A DNA stretch of 64,000 bases, taken from contig CAVWBH010000003.1 in assembly GCA_963753195.1 (NCBI GenBank), positions 124,001 through 188,000 on the forward strand. Reading direction: 5' to 3'. The translations under genes were made by a program, and so were the position numbers. Of the stretch, positions 43,064 through 53,002 are shown in pieces. Origin of the DNA: Palsa-504 sp963753195. GTDB lineage: Bacteria > Actinomycetota > Actinomycetes > Streptosporangiales > Streptosporangiaceae. The notes beneath the pieces are model-generated. The model was not told where the DNA came from. It was given only the letters and a program-made list of their open reading frames with translations, and did no database searches. Every line of letters starts with the position of its first letter. Positions within the stretch are counted from its first letter, which is position 1.

Positions 43064-45811
43064 GTGCAGGACCGGCAGACACCGCTTGATCCTTTCGTCG
43101 GCCGGACGGCGGAACTCGCGCGTGTCGCGGAGGTCATCACCCGGGTCAGGGACGGGCAGCCGTGGCTAGTGGCCATCGAGGGGGATCCGGGGATCGGCAA
43201 GACCACCTTGGCGCGCCGTGGCCTGGCCGGCGCGGCCGGCCTCAGGGTGCTGTCGGCCCGGGCCGATCAGGCCGAGGCGGATCTGGACTTCGGGATCGTC
43301 GACCAGCTGCTGCGAGCGGCCGGAGGTTCGGCGCCGGCGGCCGCGCTGACCGGCGCTTCTTCATCGTTTTCCGTGGGTGCCCGGCTGCTGGAGGTGGTGG
43401 GAGAACAGCAGGCTGGCGTGCTAGCCATCGTGATCGATGACCTGCAGTGGGCCGACCGGAAGTCGGTGGAGGCGCTGATGTTCATGCTGCGCCGGCTGTC
43501 GGTGGACCCGGTCATAACCGTGGTGACCTACCGCGGGCCCAGCAACCGCCTGGACGAGGCCGCCCAGCGGCTGCTGCTGAGCGTGGAGAACCGGCTGTTC
43601 CTCCCGCTGGGCGGGCTGGACCCGGCGGAGGTCACGTCGCTGGCCGCCGCGCTGCGGGCCGAAGCGCTGGATGAGGAGGCGGCCGGGTGGCTTTACCGCC
43701 AGACCGGCGGCCACCCGCTCTACCTGCGAACGCTGCTCAGCGAGGGCTCCGGCTTCGATCCGGACGCGCCCGGACGGACCGCGGTACCCCGGTCGCTGGC
43801 CGCCGCCGTCGGTGATCACCTCAGGGCGCTGCCGGCCGAGAGCCGGGTCATCCTGGAGATGCTGGCGGTGCTGAACCAGCGCACGCCGCTGGCCCAGCTG
43901 GGCCAGGCCGCAGAGGTGGCCTCGCCCACCGCGGCGATCGAGCCGGCCGTGGCGGCCGGCCTGGTGGAGTGGTGGCCGGAAGAACCCACCTGCCCGGTGG
44001 CGATCCGCCACCTGCTGGTCCGGGACGCGATCTACGCCGGCATCCCGGTCAGCAGGCGCCGCCTGCTGCACGCCCGGGCCGCCGACCTGGTCAGCGAGGC
44101 GGTGTCCTGGGAGCACCGGGTGGCCGCCCTGGACCAGCCCGATGAGGGCCTGGCCGCCGAGCTGGAGCAGCTCGCCGCCGCCGAAGCAGCCCGCGGCCAC
44201 CTCGGGCTGGCCGCCACCCACCTGCAGTGGGCCTCGGACATCTCCCCGGACCGGGCCGACCGCGAACGGCGGCTGCTGACCGCGGCGCTGCACCTGACGC
44301 TGGCCGTGGAGTCCCGGGGCCTGGCCCTGCGCGAGGCGGTCGAGGCGACCGCCTCCTCCCCGCTGCGCAGCTGCGTGCTGGGCACGATGGCGTTCTCCTC
44401 CGGCCAGCTCGCCGAGGCCGAGCAGCGGTTCAGCCAGGCGCTGGCGCAGGCGCGGCAAGACCCGGGCAGCCAGGCGCTGGCCGCCCTGATCGCCAACCGC
44501 CTGGCCGGCACCTACACACTGCTCGGCGACGGGGCGAAGGTGATGGCCTTCGGGCGGCAGGCGCTGGACGGCGGGCTGCTGGATACGGCGGCGGCCAGCC
44601 AGACGCGCGCCCTGATCGCCATCGGCGCCTCCCAGGTGTCCGGCGCGCGCGCCGGCCTAACCGAGCTAGCCCACCTCGAGCCCGACCCGGCCCGGGTCGG
44701 GCCGGTAGATATCGATGCGCTGTCGTTCCGCGGGGTGTTCCACCTGCTGGACGGGGATCCGGGGCAGGCGGTGAGCGACCTGGGCGCCAGCCTCACGCTG
44801 GTACGGCGGGGCGCGACGCTGACCTTGGGGCTGCGGGCCTATTGCTACCTGGCGCTGGCCCAGTACCTGGCCGGCGAGTGGGACGACGTGCTGCTCACCG
44901 CGGAGCAGGCGTTCTCCGCCACGGCGATCCACTCCCGCCGGATCGAGCTGCCGCTGCTGCACCTGGCGGCCGGTTGCGTGCCGGCCAGCCGCGGCGCGGC
45001 CGAGGAAGCCGAACGGCACGCCCGGCTGGCCGGGGAGGCCGCGGCCACCATGGACTACGGGCAGGAACGGGTGTACGCCGGGATGGCCCGGGCGCTGGTG
45101 TGCCAGGCGGCCGGGGACTACCTGGGCATGGCCGACGCGCTGGGAGCCTGGCAGGACGACGCGGCCCTGGACGGCCGCAGCCGGGTCTACGCCGTCCTGT
45201 GGCGGCCGCTGCTGGCCGAGGGCCTGGTCGGTTCGGGTCAGCTGGAGCCGGCCGCCGCCGTGCTGGGCCAGCTGCGGGCGGACAGCACCCAGGTGAGCTA
45301 CCTGCGGCCGGCGGTGGCCTGGCTGGAAGGATGGCTGGCTGAGCAGCGCGGCGCGGCGGCCGACGCGCTGGAGATCTACGCCCGCGGTGAGCAGAGCCCT
45401 GGCCTGCGCAGCCCGGTGCACGACGGCCGGCTGCTGCTGGCCCACGGGCGGCTGCTGCGGCGTACCGGCCAGCGGCGCCTGGCCGTCGAGCGGCTGCGGC
45501 AGGCCAGCGCCCTGTATCACGCGCTGCGCGCCGAGCCGTTCATCGCCCGGGCCGAGGAGGAGCTGGCCGCCTGCCACCTGCCGGGCAGCCCGGCTAAGAA
45601 GCAGTCGGTGCTGACGTTGACCAGCCGGGAAACCGAGGTGGCTCACCTGGTCGGCAAGGGCCTGTCCAATCCGGAGATCGCGGCTGAGCTGTTCGTCAGC
45701 CGCAAGGCCGTCGAATACCACCTGGGCAACATCTACGCCAAATGCGGCCTGCACGGACGCCAGCAGCTGCGGCACTTCGTCGAGCAGTGGGGCCAGCCGG
45801 CCGCCGTCTAA
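43064..45811 (+). CDS. Full-length LAL-type LuxR regulator
   Basis: 915 residues from GTG 43064, where homology with the 37.3-kb paralogue begins (QDRQTPLDPFVGRTAELARV). Walker A GDPGIGKTTLARR and Walker B IVIDDLQWADRKS are intact, then TPR-like helices and the same LuxR HTH at the C-terminus. It is very similar over its last two thirds both to the paralogue at 37.3 kb and to the ATPase-less protein at 24.3 kb. The ATPase-less gene shares longer stretches with this one (ESRVILEMLAVLNQRTPLAQ), so it probably derives from it. Confidence 0.92.
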   Translation: MQDRQTPLDPFVGRTAELARVAEVITRVRDGQPWLVAIEGDPGIGKTTLARRGLAGAAGLRVLSARADQAEADLDFGIVDQLLRAAGGSAPAAALTGASSSFSVGARLLEVVGEQQAGVLAIVIDDLQWADRKSVEALMFMLRRLSVDPVITVVTYRGPSNRLDEAAQRLLLSVENRLFLPLGGLDPAEVTSLAAALRAEALDEEAAGWLYRQTGGHPLYLRTLLSEGSGFDPDAPGRTAVPRSLAAAVGDHLRALPAESRVILEMLAVLNQRTPLAQLGQAAEVASPTAAIEPAVAAGLVEWWPEEPTCPVAIRHLLVRDAIYAGIPVSRRRLLHARAADLVSEAVSWEHRVAALDQPDEGLAAELEQLAAAEAARGHLGLAATHLQWASDISPDRADRERRLLTAALHLTLAVESRGLALREAVEATASSPLRSCVLGTMAFSSGQLAEAEQRFSQALAQARQDPGSQALAALIANRLAGTYTLLGDGAKVMAFGRQALDGGLLDTAAASQTRALIAIGASQVSGARAGLTELAHLEPDPARVGPVDIDALSFRGVFHLLDGDPGQAVSDLGASLTLVRRGATLTLGLRAYCYLALAQYLAGEWDDVLLTAEQAFSATAIHSRRIELPLLHLAAGCVPASRGAAEEAERHARLAGEAAATMDYGQERVYAGMARALVCQAAGDYLGMADALGAWQDDAALDGRSRVYAVLWRPLLAEGLVGSGQLEPAAAVLGQLRADSTQVSYLRPAVAWLEGWLAEQRGAAADALEIYARGEQSPGLRSPVHDGRLLLAHGRLLRRTGQRRLAVERLRQASALYHALRAEPFIARAEEELAACHLPGSPAKKQSVLTLTSRETEVAHLVGKGLSNPEIAAELFVSRKAVEYHLGNIYAKCGLHGRQQLRHFVEQWGQPAAV

Positions 45812-45818
45812 CGGGCGT

Positions 45819-47792
45819 CTAACGGACCAGGCAGCTGGGCTGTGGCCCGGTTTGGGCCCCGCCGCCGTGGGCCGGGAAGGCCCGGGCCAGCGCCTGGGCG
45901 ATAAGGCGGGCACGTGCCGCGTAGCCAGCCGAGGTGTAGTGGATGCCGTCGGAGATGAACCAGCGCTCCTTGGCCGCCGCGGCCCAGTCGTAGACGCGCA
46001 TGTCCGGGTAGCTGGCGCAGGCCTGGATCAGCGCCTGATCCCACGCCAGCATGTTGCTTTCCGCGTACGGCCCGGTGGCGAGCAGCGACGTCACGGTCAC
46101 CCACATGACCGGCTGGTGGCCGATCAGCGACATCATCTCCTTGATCCGGGTGGCCAGGCTGACCGGCGAGCCCACGTACACGTCAGCGGCGTCGTTGGTG
46201 CCCAGGGCCAGCACCCAGCACCCCCGGTATCCCTGCTGTACCTGCTGCTGGGCGACGGTGTAGGCGTTCGGCTGGCCCTCGTACGTCTCGACGATCGACC
46301 GGGCGCCCGAGATCTCCGGGATGAAGGTCGTCACGCCCACCCGCGCATACTGGGCGGCAATCCGCTGCCGCGGGTCCGGCAGGTAGTCAGGCGAGATCAG
46401 GCCGTCAGAGGTGGAGTCGCCGATGTGCACCACGGCCTGGCAGCTGGTGCCGGCCGGGCCGCCGGCCGGCCCCGCGGATTTGCTGGCCGAGACCCGCTCC
46501 GGGCGCGGGACGGCGGCAGGGCTGTGCGCCGCCGCGGGCTGGACGGCCGCGACCGGGCTGGCCGAGCCGGACGGCACGACACCGGCCATGCCGCAGCTGG
46601 CCAGCACGAGCACCGGGACCGCTGCCGCTACCGCGATGCGGGCCTGGCGTCCCGGCGTCCCGATGCGCCAGCTGCGCTCTCGTATCTGGGCCCACGACCG
46701 GCTCAGCGCGCCGTGGCGGATCGGCTCTTCGATGTAGCGCCACGACAGGGCCGCGCAGGCGATGATCGCGGCCACTTGCAGGGCGGCGCGAGCCGGGGTG
46801 TCCCCGCCCCCGGGCGGGGCGGTCAGCACGATGACGGGAAAATGCCACAGGTAGATGCCGTAGGAGCGGACGCCCAGCCAGCGCAGCGGCCGCCACCCGA
46901 GGACCCGGCCGAACCTGCTGCCCGGAGAGGCGGCGGCCGCCACCATCAGCGCCGCCGCGAACGAGAGCAGGACCATCCCGCCGCGGTAGATAAACGCCGA
47001 GTACTCGCTGGTGCGCCAGACCAGCACGGCGAAGACAGCCAGCCCCGCGGCGCCCGCGCCGTCAAGCATCCACCGGGCCTGGCCGGTGACGTCTTCGCGC
47101 AGATGCCTGCTCGGCCAGACGAAGGCGAGCGCCGCGCCGATCAGCAAGGCCGAAGCCCGGGTGTCGGTGCCGTCGTATACCCGGGTCGGATCGTATCCGG
47201 GCTGGTAGAGGAGCCCCATCGCGACGGCGGAGGCGGCGGCCAGCAGCAGCGCCGCGGCGGCCAGCCTGGTGTCGATGACCGCCCGGCTCCGCCGCCAGCG
47301 CAGCCCGATCCACAGCAGCCCGGGCCAGATCAGGTAGAACTGCTCCTCTACGGCCAGGGACCACAGGTGACCCAGCGGCGACGGCGGCCCGAACTGAGCG
47401 AAGTACGAACTATGCTGCGCGATCAGCCACCAGTTGGTCATATAGAGGGCCGAGGCGACGACCGTCCCGCGGACCGCCGGGAGCAGGGACCGGTCCAGCA
47501 GCGTGACCCAGGCGACGACCACGGCCAGCATGACGAGCAGCGCGGGCAGCAACCGCCGGGCGCGGCGCAGCCAGAAGTCGCCCAGCTGCGGCCGACCGGT
47601 GCTGGCCTGGTGGCTGAGCAGAAGATCAGTGATCAGATAGCCGCTCAGCGTGAAGAAGACCCCCACCCCGAGCATCCCGCCCTGGGCCCACCCCAGGTCC
47701 ACGTGGTAGGCGATGACAGCCGCGACGGCCAGAGCGCGCAGCCCGTCCAGCCCGGGCATGTAGCGCTGATCATTACGAACCGGCGCAGGCAT
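45819..47792 (-). CDS. OafA/YrhL-type acyltransferase fused to an SGNH hydrolase domain
   Basis: 657 residues. Residues about 10-370 are the acyltransferase-3 membrane domain (YMPGLDGLRALAVAAVIAYH, ten helices), then an extracytoplasmic SGNH domain with GDSTSDG, LGTNDAADV and the C-terminal DGIHYTSAGY Asp-His pair. Such proteins O-acetylate envelope polysaccharides, with the membrane part exporting the acyl group and the SGNH part transferring it. The usual block-I motif (GDSHS or GDSLS) is GDSTS here but the Ser is kept. The gene is convergent with the LAL gene. Confidence 0.9.
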   Translation of the reverse strand: MPAPVRNDQRYMPGLDGLRALAVAAVIAYHVDLGWAQGGMLGVGVFFTLSGYLITDLLLSHQASTGRPQLGDFWLRRARRLLPALLVMLAVVVAWVTLLDRSLLPAVRGTVVASALYMTNWWLIAQHSSYFAQFGPPSPLGHLWSLAVEEQFYLIWPGLLWIGLRWRRSRAVIDTRLAAAALLLAAASAVAMGLLYQPGYDPTRVYDGTDTRASALLIGAALAFVWPSRHLREDVTGQARWMLDGAGAAGLAVFAVLVWRTSEYSAFIYRGGMVLLSFAAALMVAAAASPGSRFGRVLGWRPLRWLGVRSYGIYLWHFPVIVLTAPPGGGDTPARAALQVAAIIACAALSWRYIEEPIRHGALSRSWAQIRERSWRIGTPGRQARIAVAAAVPVLVLASCGMAGVVPSGSASPVAAVQPAAAHSPAAVPRPERVSASKSAGPAGGPAGTSCQAVVHIGDSTSDGLISPDYLPDPRQRIAAQYARVGVTTFIPEISGARSIVETYEGQPNAYTVAQQQVQQGYRGCWVLALGTNDAADVYVGSPVSLATRIKEMMSLIGHQPVMWVTVTSLLATGPYAESNMLAWDQALIQACASYPDMRVYDWAAAAKERWFISDGIHYTSAGYAARARLIAQALARAFPAHGGGAQTGPQPSCLVR

Positions 47793-47942
47793 ACTCCCCC
47801 GTCACCGCGGCCCTGAGTTCAGCTGGCCAGCCAGCTGCTGCCGTGTCAGGCTAATTCCCCGAATGCCCGCATACACGAGGACACGCTGCGGGCGGGAGGG
47901 CATTATCGCGCGGGCCCGATCGGCCGGGCCGGCGCGCCCGCG

Positions 47943-48431
47943 CTACCGGCCGTGGGCCGGGAACCGGCGGTCACGGGGGGCCAGGCGCTGGCGGGCCAGG
48001 ATGTCGCGTAGCTCGAGCGTGACGCCGTCCGGGTACCGGTCGAGGATCGCCTCGAGGTCGCGGAGCTGGGCCGGGGTGGAGTAGACGGCCAGGTCACGCT
48101 CCAGCTCCAATCGCCAGGTGCGCTCCGCCGCGGCGCGGGCCGGGACCAGCGGGGCGGCGAAGAGAAGGACGAGCCCGGGGAGGAGAACGATGCTGGCCAG
48201 GCCGTCGCGCAGGACCAACCCGGCCACGGTCAGCACCGTCCCGGGCAGCAAGATCCGCCAGCGGCCCAGTACGGCCCGGGCCACCGGGGTCAGGCCGAGG
48301 ACGATCAGCAGCGCGCCGGTACGCAGGAACCGGCGGACCCGCCTGACCCGGGTGAGCCGCGGCCGCGCGCTGCGGCCGGGCAGGCCGGACTGACTCCACA
48401 CCACCAGGGCCCGCCGGCCAGATCGCAACAT
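47943..48431 (-). CDS. Small membrane protein of unknown function
   Basis: 162 residues from Met at 48431 (an in-frame ATG at 48449 is also possible). The N-terminal 40 residues are strongly basic, followed by two or three hydrophobic segments (GALLIVLGLTPVARAVL, ILLPGTVLTVAGLVL, ASIVLLPGLVLLFAAPL) and a soluble C-terminus rich in Glu/Arg with a DLEAILDRYPDG helix. I do not recognise the family. Confidence 0.55.
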   Translation of the reverse strand: MLRSGRRALVVWSQSGLPGRSARPRLTRVRRVRRFLRTGALLIVLGLTPVARAVLGRWRILLPGTVLTVAGLVLRDGLASIVLLPGLVLLFAAPLVPARAAAERTWRLELERDLAVYSTPAQLRDLEAILDRYPDGVTLELRDILARQRLAPRDRRFPAHGR

Positions 48432-48571
48432 GGCAGCCTCCCGCACCACAGGCTCCGTCTGCGTGTCCCTAATGCTACGCTCCGGCCGCCTGAGCGGAAG
48501 GGGACCGGAGGCCAGGGGCGCCCTGGTCGGCCGCGCCTACGCCGTCGCCGGGCAGGTGTACTGACCCGCCG

Positions 48572-49438
48572 TTATCGCGCCGGCGAGGCGAACCAGGGGC
48601 TGTCCGGACCGAGCAGGTAACGGTCGGCCAGATGGTTGAGGACGCGGCGGGCCTGGCGGAAGCGTCCCGCCACGTCGCCCACCACGGCCAGCCGCGCGGT
48701 CCGCACCGGGGCGGCGGCCAGGGCGGCGCGGTACCACCGGGCGCCCAGGTACTCCAGCAGATCGAGGGCCGGGGCCGCGGCCAGGCCGGCCCGGTCATCC
48801 AGGGGGACCCGGGCCGCGCGCAGCAGCCGGGAGGCGTCTATCGGGCCGATGGCGTTAGCCGCCGCGTAGTCGGGAAACACGCCGGCCAGGAACAAGGAGA
48901 CGTCGCCGAGCCTGCGGTAGATGCCGGGCCGGGTTTCCTCCGGGACCTCCTCGAGCATGCCCGCGAGCCGGACCGGGTCGAGCTCGCTGAACCGGCGCGT
49001 CCGCGACCGGCCGCCGGAGCGGACCCGGTACCGTCCGCTGGCCACCCGGGTGAAGGACGCGAGCAGCTCGGCCAGGAACAGCCGGCGATCCGCGGAACCG
49101 AGGAAGTCCCGCAGCTCGGGCGTGTCGAACACCGGCACCCGCTGGCGCAGTCCCGACCGCTCCGGCAGGTAGTCCAGGGCCGACAGGTCGGCCACCGCGC
49201 GGTGCACGGCCACGCCGAAGGCCAGGAACGGGGACACCAGGACGGCCTGGCCGGCCGCCACCGCGGCCGACCCGTACACGGCCTCGAACACCCGGGGATC
49301 GGCGAGCAGCCCCTCGATGGCCGCCGGATCGCGGGCCAGGAAGGCCGCCGTGCCACCGGGAACCGGCGCAACCTCGGAAAGCAGCCGCACGTCCGCCTCG
49401 GTGAGGTGGTCGGCGTAATCGGGAAGGCTGGCGTCCAT
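48572..49438 (-). CDS. Hypothetical protein
   Basis: 288 residues, soluble, rich in Ala, Leu and Arg, with no membrane segment. Phrases such as DPAAIEGLLADPRVFEAVYG, FFLAELLAS-type helices and PEETRPGIYRRLGDVSLFLA suggest an all-helical fold. It has codon usage like its neighbours, so I regard it as a real gene, but I cannot assign a family or function. About 130 bp separate it from the small membrane protein downstream. Confidence 0.6.
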   Translation of the reverse strand: MDASLPDYADHLTEADVRLLSEVAPVPGGTAAFLARDPAAIEGLLADPRVFEAVYGSAAVAAGQAVLVSPFLAFGVAVHRAVADLSALDYLPERSGLRQRVPVFDTPELRDFLGSADRRLFLAELLASFTRVASGRYRVRSGGRSRTRRFSELDPVRLAGMLEEVPEETRPGIYRRLGDVSLFLAGVFPDYAAANAIGPIDASRLLRAARVPLDDRAGLAAAPALDLLEYLGARWYRAALAAAPVRTARLAVVGDVAGRFRQARRVLNHLADRYLLGPDSPWFASPAR

Positions 49439-49526
49439 GACCCGTTAATACCCAGCTTCGGCAGGTTCCCGTCGGTCCGGACGACACCAATGTTCCGTCG
49501 GTGCGCCGGCCAGCGGGGAGGACGGA

Positions 49527-50111
49527 TCAGCTGCGGGCGGTTTGCCGGGCGGCGCGTTCCACCCGGTCGTAGTGGGCCGGCCAGCTGGCCTGGTCACCGG
49601 TCGGCACGTTGGGGCGCTCTGGGATGAGGCCGACCGCGCCGTCGATGAGCTCGCGGACGATGTCGGCGTGGCCGGCGTGACGGCTGGTCTCGCTGATCAT
49701 ATGGACCAGGACACGGTGCAGCGTCACCTCGTTCCGGTCGGCCGGCCACCAGGGGACGTGACCGGCGGCGTCCAGCGGCAGGGCCTCGATGGTGGCATCA
49801 GCGTGCGCCCAGGCCTGCCGGTACCGGCCGGTGATGAGCTCGCGTGACTCGCCGGGGGTGGCGAACATGTCGGCGAAGGGGTCGGACTCGTCCCACAGCG
49901 GCGGCCCGTCCCAGGGACGGCCGAATGTGTCGCCGAAGTACCCCAGCTCGATCCCGGTCAGGTGCTTGACCAGGCCGAGCAGGTTGGTGCCGGTCGGCAC
50001 CAAGGGACGGCGGACGTCGTACTCGCTCGCGCCGTCGAGCTTCCACAGCATCGCGTCCCGGCCCTCTTGCAGGTACTGGCGCAGGTCGGACTTGAAATCG
50101 GACTCGGTCAT
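49527..50111 (-). CDS. DinB/DUF664 family protein
   Basis: 194 residues. The four-helix DinB-like pattern is visible, with the metal-binding histidines in VKHLTGIELGYFGD, in HRVLVHMISE and in SRHAGHADIVRELIDGAVG. Members bind a divalent metal and many are thiol-dependent transferases (some mycothiol-linked in actinobacteria); the reaction here is unknown. It is divergent from the DNA polymerase IV gene, and the two share a 110-bp promoter region. Confidence 0.85.
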   Translation of the reverse strand: MTESDFKSDLRQYLQEGRDAMLWKLDGASEYDVRRPLVPTGTNLLGLVKHLTGIELGYFGDTFGRPWDGPPLWDESDPFADMFATPGESRELITGRYRQAWAHADATIEALPLDAAGHVPWWPADRNEVTLHRVLVHMISETSRHAGHADIVRELIDGAVGLIPERPNVPTGDQASWPAHYDRVERAARQTARS

Positions 50112-50223
50112 GCTGACATCCTGCCCTCTGCGCGGGGATCAACAGGTTCGGGCGCCACGGCCCGGGCCAGATCAAAACCAATTTTGCGGAACGGACCGTG
50201 GTGCGCGCGGGTATGACTGAGGC

Positions 50224-51243
50224 GTGCGCAGGTGGGTGCTGCATGTAGACCTCGACCAGTTCATCGCGGCGGTCGAGGTGCTGAGGCACCCCGAGCTGCG
50301 CGGCCGGCCGGTGGTGGTGGGCGGAGACGGCGACCCGACCAAGCGGGGCGTGGTGAGCACCGCGTCGTATGAGGCCCGCGAGCACGGCGTGCATTCGGGG
50401 CTGCCGCTGCGCACCGCCGCACGGCGGCTGCCCGACGCGGTGTTCCTGCCGGTGGACCGGGAGGCCTACGAGGAGATCTCCGCCGTGGTGATGGACGTGC
50501 TGCGGTCCTCCGGCGCGGTGGTGGAGGTGCTCGGCTGGGACGAGGCGTTCCTGGGCGTGGACTGCGACGACCCGGAGGCGTTCGCGGTGTCGCTGGCGGC
50601 CCGGGTCCGGGAGGCGACGCAGCTGGACTGCAGCGTGGGCATCGGGGAGAACAAGCTGCAGGCCAAGATGGCCACCGGCTTCGGCAAGCCGGCCGGGGTG
50701 TTCCGGCTGACGTCGGCCAACTGGTTCGAGGTGCTCGGCGGCCGGCCGACCGACGCGCTGTGGGGCATCGGCGCCAAGACGGCCGGGAAGCTGGCCGGGC
50801 TCGGCATCCGCACGGTCGCCGACCTGGCCTCGGCCGATCCGGACGCGCTGGCCGCGGTGTTCGGCCCGATGACCGGACCGTGGCTGGTCATCCTGGGCCG
50901 CGGCATCGGCGACGCCGACGTGGACGATTCGCCGTACGTGGCCCGCGGGCACGGCAAGGAGGAGACGTTCCAGCGCAACATCGCGGACTGGGCGCAGGTC
51001 CAGGCCGAGGTGCGGCGGATCGCCGGGCTGCTCGCCGCGGACCTGGCCGGTGAGCCACGGCCCGCGGTACGGGTCGTGGTGAAGGTGCGGTACGCGCCGT
51101 TCGTCACCGAGACACACGGAGTGACGCTCGGCGCGCCCAGCTCGGACGCCGCGGTTATCGAGGAGGCGGCGGCCTCAGCGCTGGAGCGGTTCGCCAGCCG
51201 GCGGCCGGTGCGGCTGCTCGGGGTCAGGGCGGAGTTCGGCTGA
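50224..51243 (+). CDS. dinB: DNA polymerase IV (Y family)
   Basis: 339 residues from GTG 50224. The palm shows WVLHVDLDQFIAAVEVLRHP (first catalytic Asp), the fingers segment VVSTASYEAREHGVHSGLPL, and the second catalytic site as GWDEAFLGVD, where the more usual SIDEAF/Y is GWDEAF. The HhH segment GIGAKTAGKLAGLGI and the little-finger domain follow. It performs error-prone translesion synthesis. The last about 23 codons overlap the 3' end of the convergent acetyltransferase gene. No clear β-clamp motif is visible at the C-terminus (ends GVRAEFG). Confidence 0.93.
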   Translation: MRRWVLHVDLDQFIAAVEVLRHPELRGRPVVVGGDGDPTKRGVVSTASYEAREHGVHSGLPLRTAARRLPDAVFLPVDREAYEEISAVVMDVLRSSGAVVEVLGWDEAFLGVDCDDPEAFAVSLAARVREATQLDCSVGIGENKLQAKMATGFGKPAGVFRLTSANWFEVLGGRPTDALWGIGAKTAGKLAGLGIRTVADLASADPDALAAVFGPMTGPWLVILGRGIGDADVDDSPYVARGHGKEETFQRNIADWAQVQAEVRRIAGLLAADLAGEPRPAVRVVVKVRYAPFVTETHGVTLGAPSSDAAVIEEAAASALERFASRRPVRLLGVRAEFG

Positions 51244-51816
51244 GCTCAGGGCTGCCTCGCCGACGCTGGCGCTGACCTGGGCCGCAGCCAGCCGGACGGC
51301 TCGAGCCGCCGCGAGCGGGCGGGCCATGGCCACCTCGCTGATTGCGGGGTCGGAGGGCAGCGGCTGGCGCTCGCCGGTCAGCGCAAAGCCGCAGCGCTGG
51401 TACAGCGCGCGGGCCGGGCCGTTCGTCTCGGTCACCCACAGGTGGACCGAGGTGGCCCGGCGGTCGCTGGCCCAGCCGATCACGGCGGCCACGAGCGCCT
51501 CGCCCACGCCGCGGCCACGGCCCCGCGGCCGGACGTACATGGAGACCAGCTCCACGGTGACGGGATCGGCCTGGTAGCCGCCGGCCAGCCCGGCCGGCTC
51601 GCTGACCTCGCCGACCTCGGTGACCTCGGTGACCTCGGTGAGGTAGGCCAGGAACATGCCACCGCCGGAACTGCGGCCGCGCCAGTGCTCCTCGTCGCGG
51701 ACGGCCTCGCGCGCGTAGCTGGACCCGAAGGCGGACGGGTGGTCCCGCAGCGCCTCCAGCCGGATGTCGCGCAATGCCTGCCAGTCGCCGGGGACCGTCT
51801 CGCGTACCAGGACCAT
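51175..51816 (-). CDS. GNAT family N-acetyltransferase
   Basis: 213 residues. The acetyl-CoA motif is VRPRGRGRGVGEALVAAVI, with LWVTETNGPARALYQRCGF as the C-terminal GNAT segment. Between the first strands lies a TEVTEVTEVGEVSEP stretch made by a DNA tandem repeat. The tail (about 40 residues) overlaps the dinB coding region and may be non-essential. It acetylates a primary amine; the substrate is unknown. Confidence 0.88.
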   Translation of the reverse strand: MVLVRETVPGDWQALRDIRLEALRDHPSAFGSSYAREAVRDEEHWRGRSSGGGMFLAYLTEVTEVTEVGEVSEPAGLAGGYQADPVTVELVSMYVRPRGRGRGVGEALVAAVIGWASDRRATSVHLWVTETNGPARALYQRCGFALTGERQPLPSDPAISEVAMARPLAAARAVRLAAAQVSASVGEAALSSAELRPDPEQPHRPPAGEPLQR

Positions 51817-51898
51817 GACCCATGGTCGGCCGAGATCGACGGCCGGGACAAGCGGTTTTCCGGGCCGGGCTGCCGGTCACTTCTAAGGCAGTACTGAC

Positions 51899-52900
51899 CT
51901 AGGGGAGGGCGGGAGGCGGCGTCAGGGCCTGGGCGTTGACCTGGTTGATGGCGGCGGCCAGACCGCGGTGGCCGATCCACATCTCGGCCGCGCGGGACTT
52001 GTAGACGTTATCGAACCCGGGCAGCGGCACCCGGCGGTACAGGGAGTTGAGCAGCAGGCCGGCCTGGCGCGCAAACCAGTCGCACGCTTCGGTCGGCTGC
52101 GGCGCGAGCACCGCGGCCAGGTTCTCCATGCAGGCCAGCAGCGTGGTGATGTTGTGGTGCAGGCAGCCGAGATGCGCGGACGTCTCCTGGGGCAGCAGCA
52201 GGGCGACGCGGCGGTCGGTCACGCTGATCGCGCTCCGGTCGGTGTTCATCGGCTGGCTCTTGTCCGTGGCCGTCTTGGCGTACAGCGAGGCGAGCCGGTA
52301 GGCCAGCGGCCCGGGGTCGGCGACCTGGTGGACGCCGGCCAGCGAGACGAAGGTGCTGACCGGCTCGTACCGGGCGGGGTGGCCGTCGGCGTCCGCCGTG
52401 GCCAGGCCGGGCAGCAGGGATACCGGGGCTCCGTCCCGGACCTGGCCGGGTTGCCCGGCGGTCAGCGGATGCCGCAGGAGAGCGTCGAACAGGGCCGGCT
52501 CCTGGCCGTCGGCTGGACCGGGTCCCAGCACGGAGAAGCTGACCACGGTGGTCACGGCGAACGGATGCAGAAACGCCTCGGCCGATTCCAGGTAGGCCAG
52601 CGGCTGGCCCGCCTGGGACTCCAGTGAGCCGGACGGGATGAAGCCGTCGGCCAGCAGCGGCAGCAGCCCCGCGACGAGCCGCGAGGTCTTGGTGCTCGAG
52701 TAGTCCAGGCCGAACAGGTATTCCCACAGCTTGCTGCGATACGGGGGCCACGGGAGCCGGAACCCGTTCCCGGCCGATGCGTTCTTGAGCTGGCCGATGC
52801 GGCGGCGGTACTCGCTGAGATCCTCGCTGACGGTCGGATCACCGCCGGGCGTCACGAACCGCCAGGTCCGCCCGACCGATACCCGCAGGTCCTGGAGCAC
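51899..52900 (-). CDS. Hypothetical protein
   Basis: 333 residues from a GTG start that is weakly supported; ATA-rich DNA (TATATA near 52916) just upstream suggests a promoter. The protein appears soluble with no catalytic motif I recognise. Segments such as EYRRRIGQLKNASAGNGFRL and LYAKTATDKSQPMNTDRSAI are distinctive. It lies downstream of the membrane protein gene at 53-54.7 kb on the same strand. Confidence 0.6.
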   Translation of the reverse strand: MLQDLRVSVGRTWRFVTPGGDPTVSEDLSEYRRRIGQLKNASAGNGFRLPWPPYRSKLWEYLFGLDYSSTKTSRLVAGLLPLLADGFIPSGSLESQAGQPLAYLESAEAFLHPFAVTTVVSFSVLGPGPADGQEPALFDALLRHPLTAGQPGQVRDGAPVSLLPGLATADADGHPARYEPVSTFVSLAGVHQVADPGPLAYRLASLYAKTATDKSQPMNTDRSAISVTDRRVALLLPQETSAHLGCLHHNITTLLACMENLAAVLAPQPTEACDWFARQAGLLLNSLYRRVPLPGFDNVYKSRAAEMWIGHRGLAAAINQVNAQALTPPPALP

Positions 52901-53002
52901 TTTCTTACATCCCGTATATAATGGCCGGTGATTGCTGAAACGATATCCGGGGCATCAACGGGTTTGGTGTTCCGGATATCTTTTTGCCCGCCGGGACCGG
53001 GC

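Noticed and set aside
51890..51912. Single CCTAGGGGAG near 51.9 kb as a seventh island promoter
   Set aside because: Only one half-site is present; there is no second copy at 13 bp and no AGTGGATC-like block at the right distance.
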